Positions 46,636 to 57,043 of a stretch of DNA of 64,000 bases are shown here, piece after piece; the stretch's first letter is position 1; each line of letters starts with the position of its first letter. The position numbers were made by a program, and so were the translations under genes. The notes under the pieces were generated by a model that did not search any database, was not told the origin of the DNA, and saw only the letters and a list, made by a program, of their open reading frames with translations. Origin of the DNA: Telopea speciosissima (taxonomy: Eukaryota; Streptophyta; Magnoliopsida; Proteales; Proteaceae); NCBI RefSeq assembly GCF_018873765.1, contig NC_057924.1, forward strand, positions 124,001-188,000. The letters run 5' to 3'.

Positions 46636-47365
46636 AAGGGAAAATAAACCAGAAGCAGTTAAAATATATTTTCTAATTAAGCTAAAAAAAAAAAAAGAGA
46701 AGATACTGCAGCTATTTCTTTTTATTTATTTTAGGTTTTGTTTTGTTTGCATAAAAACCGTTAAATATCGCTATTTTAATAGATAAACAACAACTAAGCA
46801 ACTTTTAATTGCACAGAAAAAAAAGGCAAGCAAATTTACGGTAATTGCAGCTCTTTTTTTTTTTATCTTATATATTATCTGTATTTTATATAGATCATAT
46901 TTTCCAACTTCTGTTGTTTCTTGTATTACCCTAAACCTTTAAATAGCTTTAAACCCCTTTTTTTTTTGTCTTTTAACCGGTTCTTTGTGGTTAATCTCAT
47001 CTATAAAGAAGGGCTTGCATTACTGTAAAATTATCTTTTTATCAGAATCGGCAATAAAAACAGTAATGAGCGCAACAGAACTACAAGATTAAAGGTCTAA
47101 TACCTTATTAAGGAGCTTCTCCTTAAAAACAAAATATTTAATCTATCTTTTATCTGCAAATTTGCCCTGCTATATTTTTAATGATCACTTAATTATTAAA
47201 TATAATATAATTTGACTAGCTCTAAAAAAAAAGAAACAAAAAATATTTTTACTTTTTAAAGAAGTAAAATAGGCCTAATTATAAGGGAGTATCTAGTTAT
47301 CTAACCCCACGGCACTAGAAACTTATTACGTATATCGTGACATATTATATAAAAAAAATGGAATT
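46636..47365. other. AT-rich intergenic region, trnP to cox3
   Basis: About 730 bp, the longest gap between trnV-cob and atp9. No gene seen. It contains several homopolymer T runs and short AGCAG/GGCAAG-type motifs. Confidence 0.6.
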
Positions 47366-48175
47366 ATGACTAATTTAGTAAGAGCACAATTTCAGGCTCA
47401 TCCATTTCATTTAGTAGAACCATCGCCTTGGCCATTAGTTACTTCGTTTGCTTTATTGACATTAACAGTATCTGGAGTTATGACAATGCATGGATATGCT
47501 TTTGGAGGATATTTAGCTTCAATAGGTTTATTTTCAGTAATTGGAACGATGATTTTTTGGTTTAGAGATATTATAGCAGAAGGAACATATCAAGGAAGTC
47601 ACACATTTGCAGTACAAAAAGGTTTAACAATAGGTGTGGCTTTATTTATAGTTAGTGAAGTCTTTTTCTTTTTATCTATATTTTGGGCCTTTTTTCATAG
47701 TTCATTAGCTCCAACAGTAGAATTAGGAGGACACTGGCCTCCTAAAGGAATCGAGGCAATTAATGCATTTGAATTACCATTATTAAATACTGTTTTACTA
47801 TTATCATCGGGGGCAACAGTTACATATGCTCATCATTCTTTAATCGAAGGTAACAGAAAAGGAACTATAAACGGACTTATTTTAACAATTATCTTAGCTT
47901 TAATTTTCACAAGCTTACAAGGGTTTGAATATTACAGTGCTCCATTCACTATTACTGATGGAGCTTTTGGTTCAACATTTTATTTTGCAACAGGTTTCCA
48001 TGGATTACACGTTATTATTGGAACTTTATTCATAGCTACTATGTTTTGGAGAATTTTAGCTTACCAATTAACTGATCATCATCATGTTGGATTTGAATCA
48101 AGTATTCTTTATTGGCATTTTGTTGACGTTGTTTGGTTATTTTTATATTGTGCAGTATATTGGTGGGGAAGTTAA
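47366..48175 (+). CDS. cox3: Cytochrome c oxidase subunit 3
   Basis: 269 residues, the third core subunit of complex IV, with seven hydrophobic segments. Signatures are HPFHLVEPSPWPL at the N terminus, FWAFFHSSLAPTVELGGHWPP, and ATGFHGLHVIIGTLF followed by YWHFVDVVWLFLYCAVYWWGS at the C terminus. An ATG eight bases earlier (47358) is out of frame and stops at once. The start used matches the family. Intact. Confidence 0.98.
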   Translation: MTNLVRAQFQAHPFHLVEPSPWPLVTSFALLTLTVSGVMTMHGYAFGGYLASIGLFSVIGTMIFWFRDIIAEGTYQGSHTFAVQKGLTIGVALFIVSEVFFFLSIFWAFFHSSLAPTVELGGHWPPKGIEAINAFELPLLNTVLLLSSGATVTYAHHSLIEGNRKGTINGLILTIILALIFTSLQGFEYYSAPFTITDGAFGSTFYFATGFHGLHVIIGTLFIATMFWRILAYQLTDHHHVGFESSILYWHFVDVVWLFLYCAVYWWGS

Positions 48176-48709
48176 TTTAACCGCATTCTGCTGCTTGTTC
48201 TATTTAATTAAACTAAATTGTTGTAAATAGTGCACAATATATCTATTTATCTTCGCCTTGCTTTTTTCATATTGATATAAACCAAACCCCTTTTGCTCTT
48301 TTACTTAAAACAAAAGCAGAAAACTGTTTTTTTTATCATTTAAAGATAAGCTAATTCTTTTATATAAATTAAATTTACTAATAAATCTGCGGCTTTAAAA
48401 TCAATTAATGGTTTAAAATGTTATATAATTTTTCTCTATTCTTATATTAATTTTTTTTTTAAAAGAGGGCAAGAGCCAGAACAGCAAATATACAATTAAA
48501 ACTTTGCACTAAATTTAATTTTAGACAAAAAAAAATATATCTTTATTATATAGAGAGTTTATAGAACATCTATATTAAATTCATTAATTGAATATGCAGA
48601 AAAAACTAAAAAGTAACTAAGATAAGATAAGCTTAGTTATCTATAAACATAGTTAAGAAACTAAAGTATTACTTTAGCCAAAACAACAAATATAGTTTAC
48701 ACAACAACA
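48176..48709. other. AT-rich intergenic region, cox3 to atp9
   Basis: About 530 bp without a recognisable gene. Short frames only. Confidence 0.6.
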
Positions 48710-49394
48710 ATGTTAGCAGCAGCAAAAATAGTAGGTTCAGGATTAGCTACAATTGGATTAGCAGGAGCAGGAATAGGAATTGGATTAGTTTTCGGTAACT
48801 TAATTACAGCTACATCAAGAAACCCAGCACTTAGAGGGCAATTATTCTCATACGCTATTTTAGGATTCGCTTTAGCCGAAGCTACTGGTCAGACATTTAT
48901 AGGCCTATATTTTTATCCCTATCTTTAATAGCTAATTAATAACTAAAAAAAAAAGACAAGTTTATTTAAGCTTACATAAAAGTAGCAGGATAAAAATATT
49001 AAATTCCTCTATATGCTGAAACGTGCAGCAACTAGAGACGAAATTACTTTGCTTGGCCATTAAAAGGTCACATTTTTCGTTTATATGCATAATCAGCAGG
49101 AAACTTTTTATTAATAAAAAGGATCTTCAGAGACTTTACGAGGAATTATTATAACTTAGATTTTATGTTTTTTATTAATAAAATTAAATTTAGTGGTAAC
49201 AGCAAAAAAAAAAAAAAGCGCTGTGGACTAAGATCTGATTTTTATTAATATCTGACTTGTTTTTCTATCAATGAAGTTATAATAAAAGATAAAGTCCATT
49301 TTCACACCTAAACCTTTAAAGAAAAAAGGCCAGGAAATGTGATAAGCAGCTATTCTGTTTAATGATGGCTTTTTTATTATTATTTGGAGTTTAA
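48710..49394 (+). CDS. atp9: ATP synthase subunit 9 (subunit c), two exons: 48710-48889 and 49350-49394
   Basis: Encodes the proteolipid of the rotary c-ring of ATP synthase. Exon 1 gives 60 residues, [21 protein letters not shown] to FALAEATG, including the Arg-Asn-Pro loop and the essential acidic residue in the second helix. Read straight on, the frame leaves the family at once ([12 protein letters not shown]) and stops at 48928. A 14-codon exon 2 at 49350 reads [14 protein letters not shown] and stop, which completes the conserved second helix. Joined across 48890-49349 the protein is 74 residues, exactly the usual fungal length. The exon 1 end in T, intron end in G and a group I core between support splicing. 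Confidence 0.93.
48890..49349 (+). other. Group I intron in atp9, no ORF
   Basis: 460 nt. It starts after a T and ends in G. The core contains AATCAGCAGGAAAC (about 49091) and GGATCTTCAGAGACT (about 49122), almost the same as the rnl intron at 28140-28403. It has no homing endonuclease, so mobility would need help in trans. Confidence 0.88.
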
Positions 49395-49556
49395 TAAAAA
49401 AAAACAGGAATTTGTTATCTTATATTATTAACTAATTATTACCCCATTAATTCAAATTATTTTTGTTTATTGCTAATTTAAACAGTAAAAATTAATTATA
49501 ACAATTAGAAAAGGAAAAAGAAAAATAAATATAGAGGAAAAATAAATTAATAAATT

Positions 49557-49823
49557 ATGAATTTATCATTAATATTATTTTTAATAGGAATATTAGGATT
49601 TGTTTTAAATAAAAAAAATATCATTTTGATGCTTATGTCTATCGAAATAATGTTACTGGCCGTAACCCTTATGATATTATTAAGTTCATTTAGTTTTGAT
49701 GATATTTTAGGACAAACGTACGCTATATATATAATAGTAATAGCAGGTGCAGAGTCGGCTATAGGATTAGGTATTTTGGTCGCTTATTATAGATTAAGAG
49801 GAACAATAGCAATTCAATCTTAA
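49557..49823 (+). CDS. nad4L: NADH dehydrogenase subunit 4L
   Basis: 88 residues, three hydrophobic segments, a small complex I membrane subunit. The pattern [25 protein letters not shown] with its membrane Glu and [20 protein letters not shown] is diagnostic. Its TAA stop shares the final A with the ATG of nad5 (base 49823), the classic fungal nad4L/nad5 overlap that couples their translation. Confidence 0.97.
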   Translation: MNLSLILFLIGILGFVLNKKNIILMLMSIEIMLLAVTLMILLSSFSFDDILGQTYAIYIIVIAGAESAIGLGILVAYYRLRGTIAIQS

Positions 49824-52800
49824 TGTATTTAGCTATAATAATTTTACCATTATTAGGAGCAGTAACTGCTGGATTATTAGGTAGAAAAATAGGAACAACA
49901 GGAGCACAAGTAATAACATGCGCATCTGTTATAACAACTTGTTTTTTAGCATTAGTCGCATTTTATGAAGTAGGATTAACAATTAGTCCAGTATCTATTA
50001 AAGTATTAAGTTGGATAGATTCAGAATCATTAACAATTGACTGGGGATTTAATTTTGATGCTTTAACTGTATCTATGTTAATACCTGTTTTAATTGTTTC
50101 AGCATTAGTTCATGTATATTCTATAGGATATATGAGTGAAGATCCACATCAACAAAGATTCTTTAGTTATTTAAGTATGTTTACTTTTTTCATGTTAATA
50201 CTTGTAACAGCTGATAATTATTTAGTAATGTTTATAGGTTGGGAAGGTAACCATTTATGCCTTAAATGGTTAGACTTAAATTTTAATATTGTTGATCAAA
50301 CATCTCTCATGGTTTTGCCATTAATTCTTTCAACTAGAACTGTTTCTCTTATTAGTCGTAAATCAACTAATAAGATTAGATCAGACAAACGTATTGGTCC
50401 ACATAATATAGACATCATTTCTTTAATAGTTGGATCTATATTAGGTGATAGTCATTTAGAAAAAAGAGATAGTGGAATAGGAACTAGGGTTATTTTTGAA
50501 CAATCTAATAAAAACGTTGAATATTTAATGTGGTTTTATAATTATTTATCATCTAGAGGATATTGTAGAAAAGAAAAACCAATTCTTCATAAAAGAATAA
50601 AAGAAAAGGGACAAGTTTTTTATCATTATCGAATAAATAGTTATACTTTTACCAGTTTTAATTGGATAAGAGAAATGTTTTACAAAGAAAATAATAGTAA
50701 AGTTATTCCATTTGAAATAAAAGAATATCTTACTCCTTTTGCATTAGCAATTTGGTTTAGCAATGATGGTTCTAAATTAGCAAAAGGAGCAAAAATAGCA
50801 ACTAATGGTTATGAACTAGATAAACTTAAATCTATTATAATTGTTTTAAAAGATAAATATAATTTAGAAGTTCTATACCATAAAGGAGCAATTAATAAAG
50901 GACATACTATTTACATTCCAAGTAAATCTATGAAACTATTTTCTAGTATTGTAAAACCATACATTTTACCTTCAATGTTGTATAAATTAGGCCATTATTA
51001 ATAAAAATAAGTTTAATTATAGTGAAAATCTGAAATGTTGTTTAGCAATTAAAATAAAAAATAAACAACTTAACTTAATATAATTATTTAAGTTAAAAAG
51101 ATTTTTGCGATGTTATTGAAAACGATCAAAGAAACAGGTTTTAGTTTCAAGATCGTCGGTTATATTTTTGATCGCGATCGACTGGTTCAATAATGGGTGG
51201 CTGAAATGCTGCTTAATGCACAGTCAGAATCTGTTCTTATTTTAAGATAAAAACATCTTTAAATAAAGAATCCAAGGCCTTATGTAAATCCTCGTTTAGG
51301 TAATAAAAGGTACAGGGAAATAAATATAAATAAAACCAATCGTCAGATTTGTTTATTTCTAAGATTTGGTAGGAATTTCATCATATTTATTAGTAAGTTT
51401 TTGGTTTACTAGAATTCAAGCAAATAAATCAGCTATATCTGCCTTATTATTTAATAGAGTAGGAGATATGTTTTTAACAATAGGATTATTTGCTTTAATT
51501 TTTGCATTAGGTAATATTGATTATGCAGTAGTATTTTCTCTAGCACCTTTATTAAATGAACAGATAATAACTATTGTTGGTATTTGTTTTTTAATCGGAG
51601 CTATGGCTAAATCAGCGCAAATAGGATTACATGTTTGGTTACCACAAGCAATGGAAGGTCCGACACCAGTATCAGCACTAATTCATGCAGCTACTATGGT
51701 AACAGCAGGAGTTTATTTATTAATGAGATCTTCAGCATTATTAGAATATAGTCCGTTAGTGTTATTATTAGCTTTATGGTTAGGAGCAATAACAACATTA
51801 TTTGCAGGAACAATTGGTTTATTCCAAAATGATTTAAAAAAAGTTATTGCTTATTCCACTTGTAGTCAATTAGGTATGTTGTTTATAGCTGTAGGTTTAA
51901 GCCAATACAATGTAGCCTTATTTCATTTAGTAAATCATGCTTTCTTTAAAGCTTTATTATTCTTAGGAGCTGGTTCAATAATACATGCTATGGCCGATGA
52001 ACAGGATATGAGACGATTAGGAGGATTAGTCAAATTATTACCATTTAGTTATGCTATGATGCTTATAGGTAGTTTATCATTAGCGGCTATGCCTTTTTTA
52101 ACTGGTTTTTATTCTAAAGATCTTATAATAGAATTAGCCTATGGTCAATTTGAATTTGGCGGGCAAGTAGTTTATTGGTTAGCTGTAATTAGTGCTATAT
52201 TTACTATGACATATTCACTAAGATTATTATATTTAACATTCTTATCCAGTCCAAATGGTGCAAAAATACATTATTCAGGTTCACATGAAGGGCCATTAAC
52301 TATGGCTATACCATTAATTATTTTGGCTATTATGAGTATAATTTTTGGTTATTATGCTAGAGATTTTTTTGTAGGGTTAGGTTCTGTTAGTTTAGCTCAT
52401 AGTCTTTATGTTCATCCTAATCATATAATATCCATAGAAGCAGAATTTGCTGTTCCAACTTTATTTAAGTTATTGCCTGTTGTTGCATCTGTATTAATTG
52501 GGGGAATAGCATTAGCTATTTACCAATTATCACCTAATTTTTTATTAGCAATTACTAAAAGTAAAACGGGTAGTTCTATTTATGCTTTCTTTAACCAAAG
52601 ATATTGGCTAGAACTTCTTATTAATAAATTTATTGTAACTAAAGGTTTATCAGTTGGTTATATTTTCAATAAACAACTGGATAGAGGAGCTATAGAATTA
52701 ATTGGACCTCATGGTCTTGTTACTGGATTGTCTTCTATTAGTGGTTTAATTGCTAAACTTGATACAGGAATTATAACTAATTATGCTCTTTATATTTTAT

Positions 52801-52925
52801 TAGGATTAATTAGTTTTATTTCTTTAGTCTTTTTTGCTCCTGTACAAGAGTATGGACAATCAATTAAAGCAGTACAATATAGTCAATTAATTATTCTATA
52901 TATTTTTGCTTTAACTATTTTTTAA
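49823..52925 (+). CDS. nad5: NADH dehydrogenase subunit 5, two exons: 49823-50248 and 51369-52925
   Basis: The largest proton-pumping subunit of complex I, about 660 residues after splicing. Exon 1 (142 codons) ends at VMFIGWEG. Exon 2 resumes with [20 protein letters not shown] and continues through [36 protein letters not shown] with the conserved Lys/His region, [20 protein letters not shown] and a long lateral C-terminal helix. The junction was placed where the protein alignment is seamless, exon 1 ends in T and the intron ends in G (51368). The intervening 1,120 nt hold a LAGLIDADG ORF. Both exons are intact. Confidence 0.96.
50249..51001 (+). CDS. LAGLIDADG homing endonuclease encoded in the nad5 intron
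   Basis: About 250 codons that continue in frame from nad5 exon 1, so the protein is probably made as a fusion and processed. Two LAGLIDADG-like helices are visible, [14 protein letters not shown] and [13 protein letters not shown], the pattern of the LAGLIDADG_2 family. The second helix reads SNDG where most relatives have M-D-D-G, so the first acidic residue is replaced by Asn; the following Asp remains. Such enzymes cut intron-less nad5 alleles and spread the intron, and some act as maturases. It ends at TAA before the intron 3' core. Confidence 0.9.
   Translation, partial: NHLCLKWLDLNFNIVDQTSLMVLPLILSTRTVSLISRKSTNKIRSDKRIGPHNIDIISLIVGSILGDSHLEKRDSGIGTRVIFEQSNKNVEYLMWFYNYLSSRGYCRKEKPILHKRIKEKGQVFYHYRINSYTFTSFNWIREMFYKENNSKVIPFEIKEYLTPFALAIWFSNDGSKLAKGAKIATNGYELDKLKSIIIVLKDKYNLEVLYHKGAINKGHTIYIPSKSMKLFSSIVKPYILPSMLYKLGHY
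50249..51368 (+). other. Group I intron in nad5
   Basis: 1,120 nt, inserted after a T at the end of the GWEG codons and ending in G. The 3' part (about 51180-51230: GGTGGCTGAAATGCTGC..CACAGTCAGAAT) has a group I P7-like core. The core differs from that of the rnl and atp9 introns, so it is a separate lineage. Confidence 0.88.
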
Positions 52926-53320
52926 TTTATAAAGATAAATATAACAAGGTTGTCATCTAAACATTAGCTGCTTGCCTTGCCCTTGCTTAAAAGAACAGTT
53001 TGCCACTACTAAAAAAAACCACTAATTCGGTTTTTTTTATTAGTTATTTATTTATTTATTAGTCAGCTACCTGTCAAGAGTATTTTGAGTTAGAATAATT
53101 ATTATTATTTAATAAATAATAGTATTAAAGCCAAACCCAGGCGATATAAAGTACTAATTTTATGGTTATAGACTGCTCTACTAAAAAAAAAAAAAATAAA
53201 TTATTAATTTATTGCTTCAGATCAGGGATAAGAACGGCTAAAAGCCAAATCATTTCGGCTCCTTATCCTTCAAACAGCTAGAGAAAAAATAGGGCTCTAA
53301 ATTAAATTTAGTATATATAC
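52926..53320. other. AT-rich intergenic region, nad5 to atp8
   Basis: About 395 bp without a gene. TTATT and AAAAA runs dominate. Confidence 0.6.
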
Positions 53321-53467
53321 ATGCCTCAATTAGTACCATTCTATTTTGTAAATCAAGTTACATTTGGTTTTGCAACTTTATTAATAATGCTTTACTTATT
53401 TTCTAAATATATCTTACCAAAATATTTAGAATTATTTTTAACTCGAATATTCATAACTAAATTATAG
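53321..53467 (+). CDS. atp8: ATP synthase subunit 8
   Basis: 48 residues and easily missed by length filters. [12 protein letters not shown] at the N terminus is the hallmark of fungal Atp8, followed by one hydrophobic helix ([16 protein letters not shown]) and a basic C-terminal tail ([12 protein letters not shown]). It sits in the stalk of the ATP synthase membrane sector. It precedes atp6, the usual fungal order. Length normal for basidiomycetes and many other fungi. Confidence 0.95.
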   Translation: MPQLVPFYFVNQVTFGFATLLIMLYLFSKYILPKYLELFLTRIFITKL

Positions 53468-53820
53468 CTTTACTTTAGTTGTAAAAAGGTTAAAAACTCT
53501 AATTATTTTAAATTAGTTATACTGGCAATGAAACCAGCATACTTTTTTACTTTAAATTCGCTTTTTACAGCTTTTTTTCTTCTTTTTAGAAGTCTTCATA
53601 GAATATAAAAAAAAACTTTTATTTCTAATCTAGTTCATAATTAATAAAAAAAATCTAGATTGCAAATTAAAAACTTATTTTCGCTTGTTTATTGATAAAG
53701 AATAGTAGTCTTGTTTTTTTTTTTTTACTAATTGTTAGCACTAACTGCACTAAATAAAAAAAAAAAAACAGTTTTATATTTAAGTCAAAATAACAAGAAA
53801 AAAAATTTTTGGTAAAATTT
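53468..53820. other. AT-rich intergenic region, atp8 to atp6
   Basis: About 350 bp without a gene. A and T homopolymers near 53719-53730 and 53757-53768. Confidence 0.6.
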
Positions 53821-54591
53821 ATGACATTTACACACATTCAAAGTCCATTAGAGCAATTTGAAATTAACAGTTTAATGGGTATAAATGCTCCTTTATTAGG
53901 ATATGCAGAATTATCTTTAACAAACATTGGTTTATATTTTATATTAGCATTATTAATTACAGTATTCTTTAACGTAATAGCAAACAATAACAACAAAATT
54001 ATAGCAAACAAATATTCTATTACTGCTGAGTCATTATATACAACAATTTTAAGTATGGTACAAAGTCAAATAGCTAGCCCTAAAGGTCAATATTACTTTC
54101 CATTCATTTATTGTTTATTTATGCTAGTTCTAGCTGGTAATTTTATTGGAATGGTACCTTATAGTTTTGCTATTACATCACACCTAATATTTACTTTATC
54201 AGTAAGTATGACAATATTAATAGCTGTGACTATTATAGGGTTTAGTGAACACGGATTAAAATTCTTTTCATATTTTGTACCTGCTGGAACACCTTTAGCA
54301 TTAGTACCTTTATTAGTTTTAATTGAATTAATTTCATATATTGCTAAAGGTCTTTCACTAGGTATTAGATTAGGTGCAAATATAATGGCAGGACATATGC
54401 TTACAAAAATCGTAGGAGGATTTATTTACCAAATTATGGCTGCTAGTCCTTTAATGTTTGTTGTAGGAATTATTCCTTTAGTTCTATTAGTAGGTATTAC
54501 AGGACTTGAATTGGCTATTGCATTCATTCAAGCTTATGTTTTTGCTATCTTAACTTGTAGTTATATTAAAGATAGTTTAGATCTACACTAA
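53821..54591 (+). CDS. atp6: ATP synthase subunit 6 (subunit a)
   Basis: 256 residues from the first ATG. The open frame runs on upstream to a TTG at 53809, but family alignment supports the ATG, which gives MTFTHIQSPLEQFEIN, a short leader that fungi cleave. The proton half-channels are recognisable in IELISYIAKGLSLGIRLGANIMAGHML (with the essential Arg) and ELAIAFIQAYVFAILTCSYI. About six hydrophobic segments. Frame intact, length normal. Confidence 0.97.
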   Translation: MTFTHIQSPLEQFEINSLMGINAPLLGYAELSLTNIGLYFILALLITVFFNVIANNNNKIIANKYSITAESLYTTILSMVQSQIASPKGQYYFPFIYCLFMLVLAGNFIGMVPYSFAITSHLIFTLSVSMTILIAVTIIGFSEHGLKFFSYFVPAGTPLALVPLLVLIELISYIAKGLSLGIRLGANIMAGHMLTKIVGGFIYQIMAASPLMFVVGIIPLVLLVGITGLELAIAFIQAYVFAILTCSYIKDSLDLH

Positions 54592-54745
54592 TAAATAAAT
54601 ATATTAGACTGTTGATGTTTATTTATCTCAAATCTTTAGACTCTTTTTGCCCTTTTTTATTATATTAAAAGGCTTAACTATTCTAAAATGATATTACCAT
54701 TTTCCTTTTAATATAATAAAAAAGATTATCTTTTATAAAGGAAAA

Positions 54746-54817
54746 GCTTTCTTTGCTTAATCGGTAGAGCGTGATACTTCTAATATCTTAGTCTAGGTTC
54801 AAATCCTAGAGAGAGCT
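54746..54817 (+). tRNA. trnR: tRNA-Arg (anticodon TCT)
   Basis: Acceptor GCTTTCT pairs AGAGAGC. Anticodon loop CTTCTAA on stem GATA/TATC. Reads AGR codons, which dominate Arg use in this AT-rich genome. Confidence 0.92.
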
Positions 54818-54871
54818 TAAATATAAAGATATTATTGAAAAAAAAATTTTTTTTTTTTTTGTATGTATGTG

Positions 54872-54944
54872 AGGGTAGAATTGCATAAGGTATGCATTTG
54901 GATTGCAAATCTAACGAAGTGGGTTCGATTCCCTCTCTGCCTTA
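54872..54944 (+). tRNA. trnC: tRNA-Cys (anticodon GCA)
   Basis: Acceptor AGGGTAG pairs CTGCCTT with wobbles. Anticodon stem TTGGA/TCTAA with loop TTGCAAA. T-arm GTGGGTTCGATTCCCTC. Confidence 0.88.
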
Positions 54945-55016
54945 GCTTTCTATTTGTTAATTAGATGAATAATAAGAAAAAAAAAAAAACCTAATTATTG
55001 AAGATTTAGCATATTT

Positions 55017-55106
55017 GTTTTGCTTTGCTTTGCTTTGCTTTGCTTTGCTTTGCTTTGCTTTGCTTTGCTTTGCTTTGCTTTGCTTTGCTTTGCTTTGCTT
55101 TGCTTT
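55017..55106 (+). repeat. Pentanucleotide tandem repeat (TTTGC, about 18 copies)
   Basis: A perfect array of the five-base unit between trnC and trnW. No coding meaning. A useful strain marker if the mtDNA can be matched to a fungus. Confidence 0.95.
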
Positions 55107-55326
55107 TTCTTTAAAAGAAGTAATCTGAAATGTAATTCATTATTAGCTTTCCTTAAAGAAAATTTAAATTAACATCATTATAAATGAAAGTTCTAAAAGG
55201 TTGATCTATTGGAAAAATACAAAGTAGAAATTCAATTAGTAAGGCTAAAAAAGTATAAAACGAAAAATAGCCGCAAAAAAAAAAAAAAGTTTGCTATTTT
55301 GTATAATCTTTAGCTTTACTATTCAA

Positions 55327-55397
55327 AAGAGTGTAGTTTAATGGTAGAATAAGTGGTTCCAAACCATTTGATGAGAGTTCGATTCTTTCCATTCTTG
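55327..55397 (+). tRNA. trnW: tRNA-Trp (anticodon CCA)
   Basis: Acceptor AAGAGTG pairs CATTCTT. Anticodon stem AGTGG/CCATT with loop TTCCAAA. CCA reads only UGG, unlike the TCA anticodon found where UGA also means Trp. It is the only Trp tRNA seen. Confidence 0.92.
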
Positions 55398-55551
55398 TTA
55401 CCTGTTTATAGATCTAATCTTATTTCTATATTTCTATAATATAGCTAGTAATAAAAAAAAAAGACTAAATGATAAAAAAGATGCAGCTGCTAAATAGGCC
55501 CTTTTGCGTTGCGTTTTTAAGGTTGTTCTTTTTTTTTTTCTCCCTCAAAAT

Positions 55552-55623
55552 GGTTTTTTAACTTAACGGTTAAAGTGCAAACTTGATAAGTTTGAAATGT
55601 TGGTTCGATTCCTTCAAAAATCA
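55552..55623 (+). tRNA. trnI: tRNA-Ile (anticodon GAT)
   Basis: Acceptor GGTTTTT pairs AAAAATC. Anticodon stem CAAAC/GTTTG with loop TTGATAA. Confidence 0.94.
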
Positions 55624-55898
55624 AGTCTTTTATTTATATCAGATGGTCTTGTCTTTTCTTCTTTTCCGTTTATTAGTCTTTATTTAGATGTTAATCTAGA
55701 AGATAAATTTAGTCAATAATTCTAGGTTTAATTAAACTAATATAAATCTGTGCAGCTTGACAGAAGGAAAAAAACTGCACAAACCAACAGCTAAAAGGTT
55801 ATTTAATTAAATCAAAAGGCAAGTTAAATTAGATGTGTAAATATTTCTAAGGGCTATTGTATCTTTATGATATAACATAGCTTTAACATACAAAATAA

Positions 55899-55983
55899 GG
55901 AAAAGTGGCTGAGTCTGGTTTATAGCGTAATACTTGAAATATTAAGGGTTTTTCCCGCGCGGGTTCGAATCCTGCCTTTTCCT
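55899..55983 (+). tRNA. trnS: tRNA-Ser (anticodon TGA)
   Basis: Type II tRNA. Acceptor GGAAAAG pairs CTTTTCC, anticodon loop CTTGAAA on stem TAATA/TATTA, long variable arm, T-arm GCGGGTTCGAATCCTGC. Reads UCN codons. Confidence 0.93.
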
Positions 55984-56161
55984 AGTTTATAGTGGCATAA
56001 AAAAAAGATTCTAATAATAATATATGTCGAAGGCCTTTTAGGCCTAATTATGTTGCATTTAAACCATAACGTTTCTATTCGAATAGATTCAAGCGAAGAG
56101 ATCTAAGAGTTATGATTGGCCAAGACCAGCAATCTAAAAATTAAATACTGTTAAACGTAAA

Positions 56162-56233
56162 GGGGATATAATTTAGTTGGTAGAATATTGACCTTGCACG
56201 TCAAAGAGATGGGTTCAAGTCCCATTGTCTCCA
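56162..56233 (+). tRNA. trnA: tRNA-Ala (anticodon TGC)
   Basis: Acceptor GGGGATA pairs TGTCTCC. Anticodon stem TTGAC/GTCAA with loop CTTGCAC. T-arm ATGGGTTCAAGTCCCAT. Confidence 0.95.
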
Positions 56234-56425
56234 TTATTAAGATCGTCATTAGTGCAGTAGCTGTAAAAAAAAAACAATGTTTTTGCTGTTTTGTTTTAAT
56301 AATAAACTGTTAATATGGTATATTGTAATAGTTAAATTTATGTTTGCTTATTTGTTTTATTTAGCAACACTCTTTAATAAAAAAAAAAACAAAATAGCGC
56401 AAAAGAATATATATTGGAGTAATAA

Positions 56426-56496
56426 GCCCGGATAGCTTAACGGTAAAGCACAGCCCTGAAGATGCTGTGATAGAGGTTCAATTCCTTTTCTGGGCG
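56426..56496 (+). tRNA. trnF: tRNA-Phe (anticodon GAA)
   Basis: Acceptor GCCCGGA pairs TCTGGGC. Anticodon loop CTGAAGA on stem CAGCC/TGCTG with one mismatch at the loop. Confidence 0.9.
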
Positions 56497-56587
56497 CAGA
56501 AATAAATAAAAAGTTTAGCAGATTTCGATATTAGCCGATTTATGTCATATTATGAAAGAACTGTGTTATAAAAAGATAGTTCTGAGC

Positions 56588-56670
56588 ACGGTTGTGGCGA
56601 AATTTGGTATCCGCGATTAGTTTAGGTCTAATTGTCTTTAGACATGAGGGTTCAAGTCCCTCCAACCGTA
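56588..56670 (+). tRNA. trnL: tRNA-Leu (anticodon TAG)
   Basis: Type II tRNA with acceptor ACGGTTG pairing CAACCGT perfectly. Anticodon loop TTTAGGT on stem TTAG/CTAA. T-arm GAGGGTTCAAGTCCCTC. Reads CUN codons as Leu. Confidence 0.94.
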
Positions 56671-56751
56671 TATATTTATCTAATAAAAAAACCTTGCCTT
56701 TTGCACAATAAAATAAAGACTAGACTTGATAATGTTTTAAATTCTCTTTAT

Positions 56752-56785
56752 AATAATTATAATTATAATTATAATTATAATTATT
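56752..56785 (+). repeat. Short tandem repeat (AATTAT)
   Basis: About five copies of a six-base AT unit in the gap after trnL. No function seen. Confidence 0.85.
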
Positions 56786-56970
56786 TTAGAATGACGGTTA
56801 ATCCTTCAAATATAAAATCATTATATTATACTCTTTTTTATTTTTATTTTTATTTTGGGACTAGAGTTATATTAAACCTTCTATTATGCTAACTATTTAA
56901 ATTAATTAATAGAACCTGTAGAGTTATACTCTAATTACCTTATTTATAAAAAGAAGGTTTAAAGCTAAAG

Positions 56971-57043
56971 GCACCTTTAGCTAAATGGTTAAAGCGTCGG
57001 TCTTCGAAACCGCATATTGTGGGTTCAAATCCTACAGGGTGCT
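56971..57043 (+). tRNA. trnR: tRNA-Arg (anticodon TCG)
   Basis: Acceptor GCACCTT pairs AGGGTGC. Anticodon stem CGGT/ACCG with loop CTTCGAA. Reads CGN codons, so two Arg tRNAs cover both codon boxes. Confidence 0.92.

Noticed and set aside
48710-48928. A complete 72-residue Atp9
   Set aside because: The last 12 residues do not match the family. They are intron read-through; the true second exon is at 49350-49394.
49085-49142. A dispersed repeat between atp9 and nad4L matching rnl
   Set aside because: Both copies are explained as the catalytic cores of two group I introns.
53809-53820. TTG start for atp6
   Set aside because: The ATG at 53821 gives the family's N terminus; the upstream codons add unmatched residues.
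55017-55106. CRISPR-like array
   Set aside because: A uniform five-base repeat without spacers is a microsatellite.
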